A DNA stretch of 6,931 nucleotides, from positions 1 to 6,931 of the forward strand of contig JAQGLQ010000121.1 of assembly GCA_028292785.1 (NCBI GenBank), given 5' to 3'. The position numbers were made by a program, and so were the translations under genes. Source of the stretch: Noviherbaspirillum sp. Lineage in GTDB: Bacteria > Pseudomonadota > Gammaproteobacteria > Burkholderiales > Burkholderiaceae. Positions 1 through 6,694 of the stretch are shown here, piece by piece; position 1 is the first letter of the stretch, and every line of letters starts with the position of its first letter. A model generated the notes under the pieces. The model made no database searches and had not been told where the DNA came from. It worked only from the letters and a program-made list of their open reading frames with translations.

Positions 1-419
1 TGAATGTCCATGTCAGCATCGGTGAAGCCGTAGAAGCTTGGCTCCAGCTCGGGAATGTTCGGCCGCTCCTGGCGCTTGAGCGGATCGAGATTGGCCCAGC
101 GGTTGCCGAGAAAACGATATGCGGAGATGAGCTGAGTGACGGCGACGCGCTTGCGTCCCATTTCGACGTCGGCGGTAGCCGTGACGGTACGGAGCGGTCC
201 CTGCTTTGCACGCTCCGCGAAGGACGCGACGACAGGTGCGTGTGCGACGTCAGGCCGGGCGGTTCCATCGACAGCGGGTACGTGCTGCATGGCGTCGAAA
301 TACGCGCGCCAGTTGTCGGGGACGGAGCCAGGATTGTTGAGGTAAGCCTCGTACAGTTCTTCGACGTACGGCGCGTTACCTCCAAACAAATAGGAATTGG
401 AGGAGTACTGCTGCATCAT
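1..419 (-). CDS. sucA: 2-oxoglutarate dehydrogenase E1 component, N-terminal part (runs off the left edge)
   Basis: This is the thiamine-diphosphate-dependent E1 subunit of the 2-oxoglutarate dehydrogenase complex, which decarboxylates 2-oxoglutarate and passes the succinyl group to E2 lipoate. Only the first 139 codons are in the window. The protein begins MMQQYSSNSYLFGGNAPYVE and continues with ELYEAYLNNPGSVPDNWRAYF, the short N-terminal helical segment typical of SucA/OdhA, which in this family contacts the other subunits. At about residues 99-115 comes QLISAYRFLGNRWANLDPL, matching the family's 'INAYRxxGHxxAxLDPL' block. The catalytic ThDP-binding domains lie outside the window. The start is the first of two adjacent ATGs (417-419); an AAAGGTG ribosome-binding site sits a few bases upstream. 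It is separated from gltA by a terminator and a 224-base gap, so it probably has its own promoter. Confidence 0.95.
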   Translation of the reverse strand, partial: MMQQYSSNSYLFGGNAPYVEELYEAYLNNPGSVPDNWRAYFDAMQHVPAVDGTARPDVAHAPVVASFAERAKQGPLRTVTATADVEMGRKRVAVTQLISAYRFLGNRWANLDPLKRQERPNIPELEPSFYGFTDADMDI

Positions 420-532
420 CTTGCTCACCTTTCTTCGCGTTTCGCGAGATTAGCGGGTTATTTAACCTTCCGCGACACGGCCTGACCGGTTAGCGGATTG
501 CACATCAGTTGTGGGGAAGGGGCTACGTGACC

Positions 533-547
533 TGAAGTGTTACTTCA
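533..547. promoter_or_regulatory. Inverted repeat in the sucA leader, next to the predicted transcription start
   Basis: TGAAGT-GTT-ACTTCA is a perfect 6-bp dyad with a 3-base loop. It lies just inside the predicted start of the sucA transcript (about 551). It could be an operator or a stem-loop at the 5' end of the mRNA. Nothing in the window identifies a binding protein, so the role is inferred from position only. Confidence 0.4.
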
Positions 548-557
548 CAGAGGCGCT

Positions 558-585
558 AGGATAGCATATTTACTTTGTCCAACAA
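558..585 (-). promoter_or_regulatory. Candidate sucA promoter (extended -10)
   Basis: On the minus strand TATCCT (558-563) is preceded directly by TGC, giving an extended -10 (TGCTATCCT). A weak -35, TTGTTG (580-585), is 16 bases upstream. Transcription would start near 551 and give a leader of about 130 bases before the sucA ATG at 419. The -35 overlaps the T-run of the upstream gltA terminator. The -35 matches the consensus at only 3 of 6 bases, so the call rests mainly on the extended -10 and on the need for a start site after the terminator. Confidence 0.4.
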
Positions 586-615
586 AAAAGCGAGCTTGAT
601 AAGCTCGCTTTTTTT
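584..615 (-). terminator. Intrinsic terminator downstream of gltA (symmetrical, could work in both directions)
   Basis: The stem GCGAGCTT (590-597) pairs with AAGCTCGC (601-608) around a 3-base loop. It is flanked by six A on the left (584-589) and seven T on the right (609-615). Read on the minus strand, the hairpin is followed by a U-run and lies about 36 bases after the gltA stop codon, the normal layout of a Rho-independent terminator. The A/T flanks on both sides mean it would also stop plus-strand transcription, though no plus-strand gene runs into it here. It separates the sdh-gltA operon from sucA. Confidence 0.9.
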
Positions 616-643
616 CATCGTGTTGCGAAAGGCAAATACGCTT

Positions 644-1948
644 TTAGCCCCGTGTGTTCATCGGAGGCACATCGCGCCGTGGCGCACCGACATACAACTG
701 ACGCGGACGACCGATTTTTTGCTCAGGATCGGAGATCATTTCATTCCCTTGCGCACTCCAGCCGACCGGGCGGGCCATGGCGAAGATACCGGTGAACAAC
801 GATACCGGAATGCCGAGCGCCGACTGTACGATGCCCGAGTAAAAGTCGACGTTCGGATAAAGCTTGCGTGAAACAAAGTAGTCGTCTTCCAACGCCACCT
901 TTTCGAGAGCCATTGCAAGCTTGAACAGCGGATCATCCTGCAAGCCCAGCTCGTTCAACACTTCATGGCAGGTTTCGCGCATCAGTTTGGCACGCGGATC
1001 GTAGTTCTTATAGACCCGGTGACCGAAGCCCATGAGCTTGGTGCCGGAGTTCTTGTCCTTGACCTGCTTGACGAACTCGCCGATTTTATCGGCCGAACCG
1101 ATTTCCTTCAGCATGTTCAGGGCTGCTTCGTTTGCACCGCCATGCGCCGGACCCCACAAGCAAGCGATACCGGCCGCGATACAAGCGAACGGATTGGCGC
1201 CGCTCGATCCCGCCAGACGCACGGTTGAAGTCGAGGCATTCTGTTCATGATCCGCGTGCAGGATCAGGATACGGTCCAGCGCACGGACGAGCACGTCATT
1301 GATCTTGTACTCTTCGCATGGCGTGGAAAACATCATGCGCATGAAGTTGGCGCTGTACGACAGATCGTTGCGCGGATAGACGAAAGGCTGGCCCACCGAG
1401 TATTTGTACGCCATCGCTACCAACGTCGGCATCTTGGCGATCAGACGTATCGCGGAAACCTCGCGGTGATGCGGATCGTTGATGTCGAGCGAGTCGTGGT
1501 AGAACGATGCCAGTGCACCGACCGTGCCGACGAGGACCGACATCGGATGCGCATCGCGACGGAAGCCGCGGAAGAAGAATTGCATCTGCTCGTGCACCAT
1601 CGTGTGATGCGTCACGGTGTCGACGAACTTATCCTTCTCCTTCGCATTGGGAAGCTCTCCGTTGAGCACCAGGTAGCAGGTTTCGAGGAAGTCGCAATTG
1701 ACCGCCAGCTGTTCAATCGGGTAACCGCGGTAAAGCAGTTCGCCCTTGTCGCCATCGATATAGGTGATGGACGAGTTGCAGGATGCCGTAGACATGAAGC
1801 CCGGATCGTAAGTGAACTTGCCAGTAGTCCCGTACAGCTTGCGAATGTCGACGACATCCGGACCGATCGTGCCTTTGTAAATCGGCAGGTCCAGTGACGC
1901 GGTGCCGTCGTCGAATGACAGCGTTGCTTTGGTGTCGGATTGGGGCAT
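644..1948 (-). CDS. gltA: Citrate synthase (type II, hexameric proteobacterial form)
   Basis: GltA condenses oxaloacetate with acetyl-CoA to give citrate, the entry step of the TCA cycle, in the cytoplasm. The 434-residue protein has the usual length of this family. Key blocks are [14 protein letters not shown] (residues 231-244), [10 protein letters not shown] with catalytic His269, [13 protein letters not shown] with His310, and PNVDFYSG with catalytic Asp368. Arg393 in FAMAR and the RPRQ block (414-417) correspond to citrate/CoA-binding arginines. The ATG has a GAAGGA ribosome-binding site six bases upstream. It lies 87 bases after sdhE and is the last gene before the terminator. One oddity: the segment normally read as ARTVGWIAxW reads [10 protein letters not shown] here (residues 392-401), with Pro394, Ser398 and Gly401 at positions usually Thr, Ile and Trp. 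Each differs from the expected codon by one A-to-C or T-to-G change. Confidence 0.97.
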   Translation of the reverse strand: MPQSDTKATLSFDDGTASLDLPIYKGTIGPDVVDIRKLYGTTGKFTYDPGFMSTASCNSSITYIDGDKGELLYRGYPIEQLAVNCDFLETCYLVLNGELPNAKEKDKFVDTVTHHTMVHEQMQFFFRGFRRDAHPMSVLVGTVGALASFYHDSLDINDPHHREVSAIRLIAKMPTLVAMAYKYSVGQPFVYPRNDLSYSANFMRMMFSTPCEEYKINDVLVRALDRILILHADHEQNASTSTVRLAGSSGANPFACIAAGIACLWGPAHGGANEAALNMLKEIGSADKIGEFVKQVKDKNSGTKLMGFGHRVYKNYDPRAKLMRETCHEVLNELGLQDDPLFKLAMALEKVALEDDYFVSRKLYPNVDFYSGIVQSALGIPVSLFTGIFAMARPVGWSAQGNEMISDPEQKIGRPRQLYVGAPRRDVPPMNTRG

Positions 1949-2004
1949 GGCTCTTCCTTCTTTTAAGAGGTGAGTCTGATTAATAATAAGAAGACAGAAA
2001 AATT

Positions 2005-2034
2005 AAAATACCAGTCGTCTACGTCCGGATTGAA
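2005..2034 (-). promoter_or_regulatory. Possible internal promoter for gltA
   Basis: Within the AT-rich 87-base gap before gltA the minus strand carries TGGTATTTT, an extended -10 with TATTTT at 2005-2010. A poor -35, TTCAAT (2029-2034), lies 18 bases upstream. A start near 1998 would give a leader of about 50 bases. gltA may equally be read only from the sdh promoter; the gap is unusually long and AT-rich for this operon, which is the main reason to suspect an extra promoter. Confidence 0.3.
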
Positions 2035-2035
2035 C

Positions 2036-2305
2036 TCAGGCGTCACGCAATCTTGCGAGCATCGCTTGCACATGCGGCAGGTCGCTCTCGCCTTCGAGTT
2101 CCTTCCGCGCGAGGAGCAGGTCCATGAGTTCGTTATCGCTTAATTCCATCAAGCGGGAAAACGCATCGACTTCCTCGTCGGTCAAACTGGTCTCATGAGC
2201 ATCCAAGAACCTGCTTGCGATCAGATCGTTTTCGAGCAGTCCCCGACGAGCGCGCCAGCGAAGTCGCGCTCGTTTGACTGGATCGGCTTGATGCGTTACG
2301 GACAT
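2036..2305 (-). CDS. sdhE: SdhE, FAD assembly factor for succinate dehydrogenase (YgfY/CptB, DUF339 family)
   Basis: SdhE is a small cytoplasmic protein that binds SdhA and promotes covalent attachment of FAD. The predicted 89-residue protein has the family signature RGxxE as RRGLLEND (Arg21, Gly22, Glu25) after a basic helix, KRARLRWRAR. An acidic helical part follows (SLTDEEVDAFSRLMELSDNE), fitting the compact five-helix fold. I chose the ATG at 2303-2305 because GAGGAA (2308-2313) lies directly before it; the open frame continues 7 codons upstream to another ATG with no comparable site. The gene follows sdhB by 91 bases, in the same operon as its target SdhA, which supports the role. The family was also once annotated as the antitoxin CptB; nothing in the window supports a toxin-antitoxin pair. 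Confidence 0.92.
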   Translation of the reverse strand: MSVTHQADPVKRARLRWRARRGLLENDLIASRFLDAHETSLTDEEVDAFSRLMELSDNELMDLLLARKELEGESDLPHVQAMLARLRDA

Positions 2306-2332
2306 AATTCCTCGACGTTGTACCACTGAATT

Positions 2333-2387
2333 GCCGAAAAGCAGCTTCGGCGATCCGCCATGTCAGGCATGGGAGCAGTATTGCTCC
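2333..2387 (-). repeat. Three tandem stem-loops in the sdhB-sdhE intergenic gap
   Basis: Three consecutive perfect inverted repeats fill most of the 91-base gap. GGAGCA-GTAT-TGCTCC lies at 2372-2387 (6-bp stem), CCATG-TCAGG-CATGG at 2358-2372 (5-bp stem) and GCCGAA-AAGCAGC-TTCGGC at 2333-2351 (6-bp stem). The first two share base 2372. None is followed by a T-run on the minus strand, so they are not intrinsic terminators. Their place after sdhB suggests an effect on mRNA processing, 3'-end protection or expression level of sdhE-gltA; that role is inference. Confidence 0.5.
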
Positions 2388-2396
2388 GGTGCTCTA

Positions 2397-3107
2397 CTAG
2401 ACTGTGCGGCGCACCATCAGTTCTTTGATCTTTCCAATCGCTTTGGTCGGGTTCAAGCCTTTGGGGCAGACATCGACGCAATTCATGATGGTATGGCAAC
2501 GGAACAGACGGTATGGATCTTCCAGATTATCGAGCCGCTCGTTGGTGGCCTGGTCGCGACTGTCCGCGATAAAGCGGTAAGCCTGCAGCAGGCCAGCCGG
2601 GCCGACGAATTTGTCGGGGTTCCACCAGAACGACGGGCAAGAAGTGGAACAGCAGGCACACAGGATACACTCGTAGAGCCCGTCAAGCTCTTCACGCTCG
2701 GCGGGATACTGCAGGCGCTCCTTTTCCGGCGGAAGCGTCTCGTTGACCAGGAACGGTTTGATCGAGTGGTATTGCTTGAAGAACTGCGTCATGTCGACGA
2801 TCAAATCACGAATGACCGGCAAACCCGGCAACGGGCGCAGAACAATAGGTTGGGACAACTCATTCAGATTCGTCGTGCAGGCGAGGCCGTTTTTGCCGTT
2901 GATATTCATGGCATCGGATCCGCACACGCCTTCCCGGCAGGAGCGGCGCAGCGCCAGGGAGTCGTCGACATCGGATTTGATGCGCTGCAGCGCATCAAGC
3001 AGCATCTTGTCGGTGTCCTGAAGCTCGACCGTCAAGTCCTGCATGTAGGGCTTGGCATCCTTATCCGGGTCGTAGCGATAGATTTGAAATTTCAGAGTAC
3101 GTGGCAT
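2397..3107 (-). CDS. sdhB: Succinate dehydrogenase iron-sulfur subunit
   Basis: SdhB carries electrons from the FAD of SdhA through three iron-sulfur clusters to ubiquinone at the membrane subunits. The 236-residue protein has every expected ligand. The [2Fe-2S] site is [13 protein letters not shown]...C (Cys57, Cys62, Asp65, Cys77); Asp in the third position is also found in the E. coli enzyme. The block [18 protein letters not shown] gives Cys147, Cys150 and Cys153 for [4Fe-4S], completed by Cys214, and Cys157 for [3Fe-4S], completed by Cys204 and Cys210. Trp162 and His205 match the quinone-site residues Trp164 and His207 of E. coli. Its ATG is 12 bases after the sdhA stop, with AAGG as ribosome-binding site. 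It is a peripheral protein on the cytoplasmic face of the membrane. Confidence 0.98.
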   Translation of the reverse strand: MPRTLKFQIYRYDPDKDAKPYMQDLTVELQDTDKMLLDALQRIKSDVDDSLALRRSCREGVCGSDAMNINGKNGLACTTNLNELSQPIVLRPLPGLPVIRDLIVDMTQFFKQYHSIKPFLVNETLPPEKERLQYPAEREELDGLYECILCACCSTSCPSFWWNPDKFVGPAGLLQAYRFIADSRDQATNERLDNLEDPYRLFRCHTIMNCVDVCPKGLNPTKAIGKIKELMVRRTV

Positions 3108-3119
3108 GTTCTGGCCTTA

Positions 3120-4898
3120 TTAGAAAGTACGTGCTTTAGGCTTGAAGGTTTCAACCGTCAGTGGCTGCTGATTGACCGGCTTGTAGTCAAGGCGATTGCC
3201 TTCAGAGAACCACAACGTGTGCTTCAGCCATTCCACATCATCGCGCTTGTCATAATCGCGGTGCGCATGGGCGCCGCGTGACTCTTTGCGGGCAGCGGCG
3301 GATACGATAGTAGACTTCGCGGTCTCGATCAGATTATCGAGTTCAAGCGCTTCGACACGGGCGGTGTTGAAGACCTTCGATTTGTCCTTGAACGATACGT
3401 GCTTGCGGCGTTCGTCCAGCTCCATGATTTGCTTCACACCCTCTTGCAGCAATTCGTCGGTACGGAACACGCCGCAATATTGTTGCATCGTGGAGCGGAT
3501 CGCGTTGGCGACATCCTGCACGCGTTCGGAACCCGTACTCGACTCGAGGCGCGCCAAGCGCGACATGGCGACATCGGTAGCGTCGGCGGGAAGCGGCTTG
3601 TGTTCCTTCATCTTGAGGTTGCTGGCGACGATATGGTTACCGGCGGCACGGCCGAATACCAGCAGGTCGAGCAAAGAGTTCGTGCCCAGACGGTTCGCAC
3701 CGTGGACCGAGACGCAGGCGCATTCGCCGATGGCGTAAATGCCGTTGACGACTTCGTTCTTGATTCCGTTCTTGGGGGCAACAACCTGACCATGGATGTT
3801 CGTCGGAATACCGCCCATCTGGTAGTGGATTGTCGGCACAACGGGGATCGGTTCCTTCGTCGCGTCGACGTTGGCGAACTTGTGGCCGATTTCCAGAATG
3901 GATGGCAGACGTTTCCTGATGGTATCGGCGCCAATGTGGCGCAGATCGAGCAGCACATGGTCCTTGTTCGGTCCGCAGCCGCGGCCTTCCTTGATTTCCT
4001 GGTCCATTGAGCGCGATACAAAATCGCGCGGAGCCAGATCCTTCAGCGTCGGTGCATAGCGCTCCATGAAACGCTCGCCGTTACTGTTGATGAGGATTCC
4101 GCCTTCGCCCCGAACGCCCTCGGTGATCAGCACGCCGGCACCGGATACGCCGGTCGGATGGAACTGCCAGAATTCCATGTCCTGCAGAGGCAAGCCCGCG
4201 CGTGCAGCCATCCCCATGCCGTCGCCGGTGTTGATGAATGCATTGGTGGACGCAGCGAAGATGCGCCCCGCTCCGCCGGTGGCGAACAAGGTGGTCTTGG
4301 CTTCGAGAATCATCACGTCGCCGGTTTCCATTTCAAGCGCGACCACGCCAAGCACATCGCCTTCCGCGTCGCGGATCAGGTCGATTGCCATCCACTCGAC
4401 GAAGAAATGGGTTTTAGCGCGCACATTGCGCTGGTACAAGGTATGTAGCAGTGCGTGACCGGTACGGTCGGCCGCGGCGCAGGCGCGCTGCACCGGCTTT
4501 TCGCCGAAATTCGCGGTGTGGCCGCCAAATGGACGCTGATAAATCGTGCCGTCCGGGTTGCGGTCGAACGGCATGCCGAAGTGCTCGAGTTCATAAACAA
4601 CCTTGGGAGCTTCGCGGCACATGAATTCGATGGCATCCTGATCGCCCAGGTAATCCGAACCTTTGACGGTGTCGAACATGTGCCAGTACCAGTTGTCCTC
4701 GGACATGTTGCCGAGCGATGCGCCAATGCCGCCCTGCGCCGCAACCGTATGCGAGCGGGTCGGGAATACTTTCGACAATACCGCGACATTCAGGCCTGCC
4801 TCGGCCAGTTGAAGCGAAGCCCGCATCCCGGAGCCGCCGGCACCGACGATGACCGCATCGAACCGACGCGATGGAATAGAAGTTTTAATTGCTGCCAC
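3120..4898 (-). CDS. sdhA: Succinate dehydrogenase flavoprotein subunit (GTG start)
   Basis: SdhA oxidises succinate to fumarate on a covalently bound FAD. The 592-residue protein begins (M)[20 protein letters not shown], with the dinucleotide-binding GAGGSG at 19-24. His50 in [11 protein letters not shown] is the FAD-attachment histidine. Active-site residues are His247 (FHPTG), Arg291 (the catalytic arginine in RDFVSRS), His358 (TIHYQMGG) and Arg403 (HGANRLG). Length matches other SdhA proteins (588 in E. coli). The GTG at 4896-4898 is chosen because GGAGGG (4906-4911) lies seven bases upstream; the next in-frame ATG upstream (5010-5012) would add 38 unrelated residues and overlap sdhD by 112 bases. 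The ribosome-binding site is inside the last codons of sdhD and only two bases separate the two genes, suggesting translational coupling. Confidence 0.97.
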   Translation of the reverse strand: MAAIKTSIPSRRFDAVIVGAGGSGMRASLQLAEAGLNVAVLSKVFPTRSHTVAAQGGIGASLGNMSEDNWYWHMFDTVKGSDYLGDQDAIEFMCREAPKVVYELEHFGMPFDRNPDGTIYQRPFGGHTANFGEKPVQRACAAADRTGHALLHTLYQRNVRAKTHFFVEWMAIDLIRDAEGDVLGVVALEMETGDVMILEAKTTLFATGGAGRIFAASTNAFINTGDGMGMAARAGLPLQDMEFWQFHPTGVSGAGVLITEGVRGEGGILINSNGERFMERYAPTLKDLAPRDFVSRSMDQEIKEGRGCGPNKDHVLLDLRHIGADTIRKRLPSILEIGHKFANVDATKEPIPVVPTIHYQMGGIPTNIHGQVVAPKNGIKNEVVNGIYAIGECACVSVHGANRLGTNSLLDLLVFGRAAGNHIVASNLKMKEHKPLPADATDVAMSRLARLESSTGSERVQDVANAIRSTMQQYCGVFRTDELLQEGVKQIMELDERRKHVSFKDKSKVFNTARVEALELDNLIETAKSTIVSAAARKESRGAHAHRDYDKRDDVEWLKHTLWFSEGNRLDYKPVNQQPLTVETFKPKARTF

Positions 4899-4900
4899 GT

Positions 4901-5266
4901 TTAGGCCCTCCAGATAATCTGCACGGCCCAGCCGGCACAACCGATCAGCCACAGAACCGTGGCCACCTGCAATCCAAGCCGTACGCCAACCGGCTTGACA
5001 TAGTCCATCCATATGTCACGCATGCCGACCCACGCGTGATAGAACAGCGACAGGAAGGTAACGAATGTCGCGATCTTGAACCACTGCTGGGCGAACAGAC
5101 CGGCCCAACCTTCGTAGCTGAAATTCTTGCCGGCCAGAAAAACGGCGAGAAGGATGAGCGTGTACACCGCCATGACGACGGCAGTGACGCGTTGCGCGAG
5201 CCAGTCCTTGAGGCCGTAATGTGCCCCGACAACCAGGCGCTTCGGTCCGATATTATTATTTTCCAT
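4901..5266 (-). CDS. sdhD: Succinate dehydrogenase membrane anchor subunit D
   Basis: SdhD is one of the two small membrane subunits that hold SdhAB on the inner membrane and form the heme b and ubiquinone sites. The 121-residue protein has three hydrophobic segments, about residues 26-46, 58-80 and 97-118. The motif [14 protein letters not shown] at 77-90 gives His77 as heme ligand (His71 in E. coli) and Asp88-Tyr89, the latter matching the quinone-site Tyr83, at the same spacing as in E. coli. [12 protein letters not shown] at the first membrane segment is also typical. Its ATG follows the sdhC stop codon with no gap (TAA then ATG); GGAG at the end of sdhC serves as ribosome-binding site. 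The last codons contain the ribosome-binding site of sdhA. Confidence 0.95.
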   Translation of the reverse strand: MENNNIGPKRLVVGAHYGLKDWLAQRVTAVVMAVYTLILLAVFLAGKNFSYEGWAGLFAQQWFKIATFVTFLSLFYHAWVGMRDIWMDYVKPVGVRLGLQVATVLWLIGCAGWAVQIIWRA

Positions 5267-5677
5267 TTAGAGCGCTCCGATCAGTTTCAGTGCCACTACT
5301 GCCGTCACCGCCAGGCTTACCACAAATACGGCGACCGAGGTCTTGCGTGCCGAATCCTTGTCCAAACCGACATGGGTATCCATCAAAAGATGGCGGATGC
5401 CGGCGCAGAAATGATGCAGATAGGCCCAGACCAGCGCCAGGATGATCAACTTGACGAACCAGTGGGAAGTAAAGCCCTTGAAATACTCGAACGAGATTTC
5501 GGAAAGCAAGCTTTTATCAAGCAGATAGAGGACGAACGGCAAAAGCAGAAACATCAACGCGCCACTGACGCGATGAAGAATTGAAATGATGCCGGCAAGC
5601 GGCAATCTATACTGAACGATCTGCGTAACATGAATGTTACGAAACTGCCGCCGACTTTTCTCTACGGCTTCAGACAT
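5267..5677 (-). CDS. sdhC: Succinate dehydrogenase cytochrome b556 subunit
   Basis: SdhC is the other membrane subunit of complex II, sharing heme b and the quinone site with SdhD. The 136-residue protein carries the family signature SILHRVSG (residues 32-39), in which Ser32 and Arg36 match the quinone-site Ser27 and Arg31 of E. coli. HHFCAGIRHLLMD at 88-100 has His89 in the place of the heme ligand His84. Hydrophobic segments lie at about 38-53, 74-95 and 113-135. The ATG at 5675-5677 follows a strong GGGAGG ribosome-binding site seven bases upstream. It is the first gene of the sdhCDAB-sdhE-gltA run and follows gntR, on the same strand, by 133 bases. Confidence 0.96.
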   Translation of the reverse strand: MSEAVEKSRRQFRNIHVTQIVQYRLPLAGIISILHRVSGALMFLLLPFVLYLLDKSLLSEISFEYFKGFTSHWFVKLIILALVWAYLHHFCAGIRHLLMDTHVGLDKDSARKTSVAVFVVSLAVTAVVALKLIGAL

Positions 5678-5722
5678 GACACAACCTCCCTAAGCTTAAA
5701 AATCCCATAATTTTCGCCGATT

Positions 5723-5751
5723 TTTGTAATGCACACCATGTGTTATTGCAA
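5723..5751 (-). promoter_or_regulatory. Candidate promoter of the sdh operon
   Basis: On the minus strand TTGCAA (5746-5751) and TACAAA (5723-5728) are separated by 17 bases, each matching 4 of 6 consensus bases. Transcription would start near 5716, about 39 bases before the sdhC ATG. The spacer holds the dyad ACAC-CAT-GTGT (5733-5743), flanked by TGTAAT (5725-5730) and ATTGCA (5745-5750), which are inverted repeats with one mismatch. This suggests a regulator site over the promoter. I see no terminator between gntR and this promoter, so some readthrough from gntR is possible. Confidence 0.45.
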
Positions 5752-5810
5752 ATGCTCAATAAGAAACTTAATTTTCCGCCCTGCCGCCCATTTCTCGACA
5801 CGTATCCGGC

Positions 5811-6602
5811 TTAATTCAATTCGTTCTGATAGTGGTGGCTGTCTGTCCGATATAAGCCGCGGCGCACCTCCACCGGCTTGTCCCCATAGGTGAACGACAC
5901 CCTTTCCACGCTCAGCAACGGCATGTTTTCGGGAATTCCGAGCAACTGCGCCGTAGCAACGTCCGCGCCCACCGCGCGGATTTTCTCGGATGCGCGAATC
6001 ATGCGCGTACCGAATTCGGTTTCGAATAAGCCGTACATCGGCCCCTTGTATTCGCTCAAGCGCTCGGCGGTCAGCCCTTTGAAAAGAACGCCTGGCAACC
6101 AGATCTCTTCGACGATGGTCGGTTCCCCGTCGAACGATTGCACGCGCTTGATATATACCAGGGAGTCGCCGGATTTCATATCCAGCTGCCGCGCCACTTC
6201 GGCAGGTGCCCGCAGACGCTTGACCTCGATGATCTTGTTCTCGGCGCTGTGCGCCTCGCCCTCGTCGGGCATGAGACGCAGGAAGCGGAACTGCGCGCGC
6301 GCCTCGTGGTGAGTAGCGACGAAAGTGCCTTTCCCCTGGCGACGCACGACGAGATTTTCGGCTGCCAGTTCATCGATGGCCTTGCGTACCGTTCCCAGAC
6401 TCACCTTGAACCGGCTCGCGAGTTCGATTTCGCTCGGAATCAGTTCGCCCGGCTTCCATTCGCCGGATTGAAGACTCCTCGTAATGAGTGCCTTGATCTG
6501 CTGATATAGCGGACTGAAGGTAGGCGAAGTTCCGGGGGCGGGAGTGCCAGCTGGCGCACCAGGTATACCATTGCTCGTCGAATTGGGCGGAGTGGAACTC
6601 AT
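5811..6602 (-). CDS. GntR-family transcriptional regulator, HutC type (wHTH + UTRA); probable regulator of the TCA cluster
   Basis: This is a 263-residue DNA-binding regulator. Residues 1-28 are a Ser/Pro/Gly/Thr-rich tail. The GntR winged helix-turn-helix follows at about 30-97, with LYQQIKALI, PSEIELASRFKVSLGTVRKA and the wing RRQGKGTFVA. Residues 105-255 form the effector-binding UTRA domain of the HutC subfamily, with YIKRVQSFDGEP and PLLSVERVSF as typical stretches. The ligand cannot be read from sequence; an organic acid or other TCA-related metabolite would suit the neighbours, but that is inference. The start at 6600-6602, with a weak GAGAG site, is preferred because the upstream ATGs (6677 and 6725) would lie inside or before the predicted promoter. 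It is divergent from mdh and upstream of sdhC. The palindrome over its own -10 suggests autoregulation. Confidence 0.9.
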   Translation of the reverse strand: MSSTPPNSTSNGIPGAPAGTPAPGTSPTFSPLYQQIKALITRSLQSGEWKPGELIPSEIELASRFKVSLGTVRKAIDELAAENLVVRRQGKGTFVATHHEARAQFRFLRLMPDEGEAHSAENKIIEVKRLRAPAEVARQLDMKSGDSLVYIKRVQSFDGEPTIVEEIWLPGVLFKGLTAERLSEYKGPMYGLFETEFGTRMIRASEKIRAVGADVATAQLLGIPENMPLLSVERVSFTYGDKPVEVRRGLYRTDSHHYQNELN

Positions 6603-6658
6603 AACTCTCGATTTCACCACAAACCGATCGTTGTCGTCTAGCAAAAAGTACTTACTGA

Positions 6659-6678
6659 TATGTCTTATATAAGACATA
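6659..6678. promoter_or_regulatory. Perfect 20-bp palindrome, candidate operator for the GntR regulator
   Basis: TATGTCTTATATAAGACATA reads identically on both strands. It covers the predicted -10 of the gntR promoter (6666-6671) and ends 9 bases before the -35 of the mdh promoter. Dimeric GntR regulators usually bind short palindromes next to their own gene, so autorepression is likely. At mdh the site would be centred about 54 bases upstream of the start, where a bound protein could activate or have a mild effect. Binding by this regulator is inferred from position. Confidence 0.75.
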
Positions 6679-6694
6679 AGATGCGCATTGACAA
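6666..6694 (-). promoter_or_regulatory. Candidate gntR promoter
   Basis: On the minus strand TTGTCA (6689-6694, 5 of 6 consensus bases) is followed after 17 bases by TATATA (6666-6671, 4 of 6). Transcription would start near 6659, leaving a leader of about 57 bases to the ATG at 6602. The -10 sits in the centre of the 20-bp palindrome, and the -35 shares five bases with the -35 of the opposite mdh promoter. Confidence 0.55.

Noticed and set aside
1247..1897. 216-codon plus-strand open frame opposite gltA
   Set aside because: A shadow of gltA codons; no recognisable domain and no start signals.
2036..2305. SdhE as the antitoxin CptB of a toxin-antitoxin pair
   Set aside because: No CptA-like membrane partner is next to it. 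The sdh operon context and RGxxE motif point to flavinylation of SdhA.
2306..2326. Upstream ATG extending SdhE by seven residues
   Set aside because: The internal ATG at 2303-2305 has a GAGGAA site directly before it and gives a family-typical start.
2331..3281. 316-codon plus-strand open frame opposite sdhB and the end of sdhA
   Set aside because: It is antisense to clearly real genes and arises from their codon bias. No ribosome-binding site and no recognisable domain.
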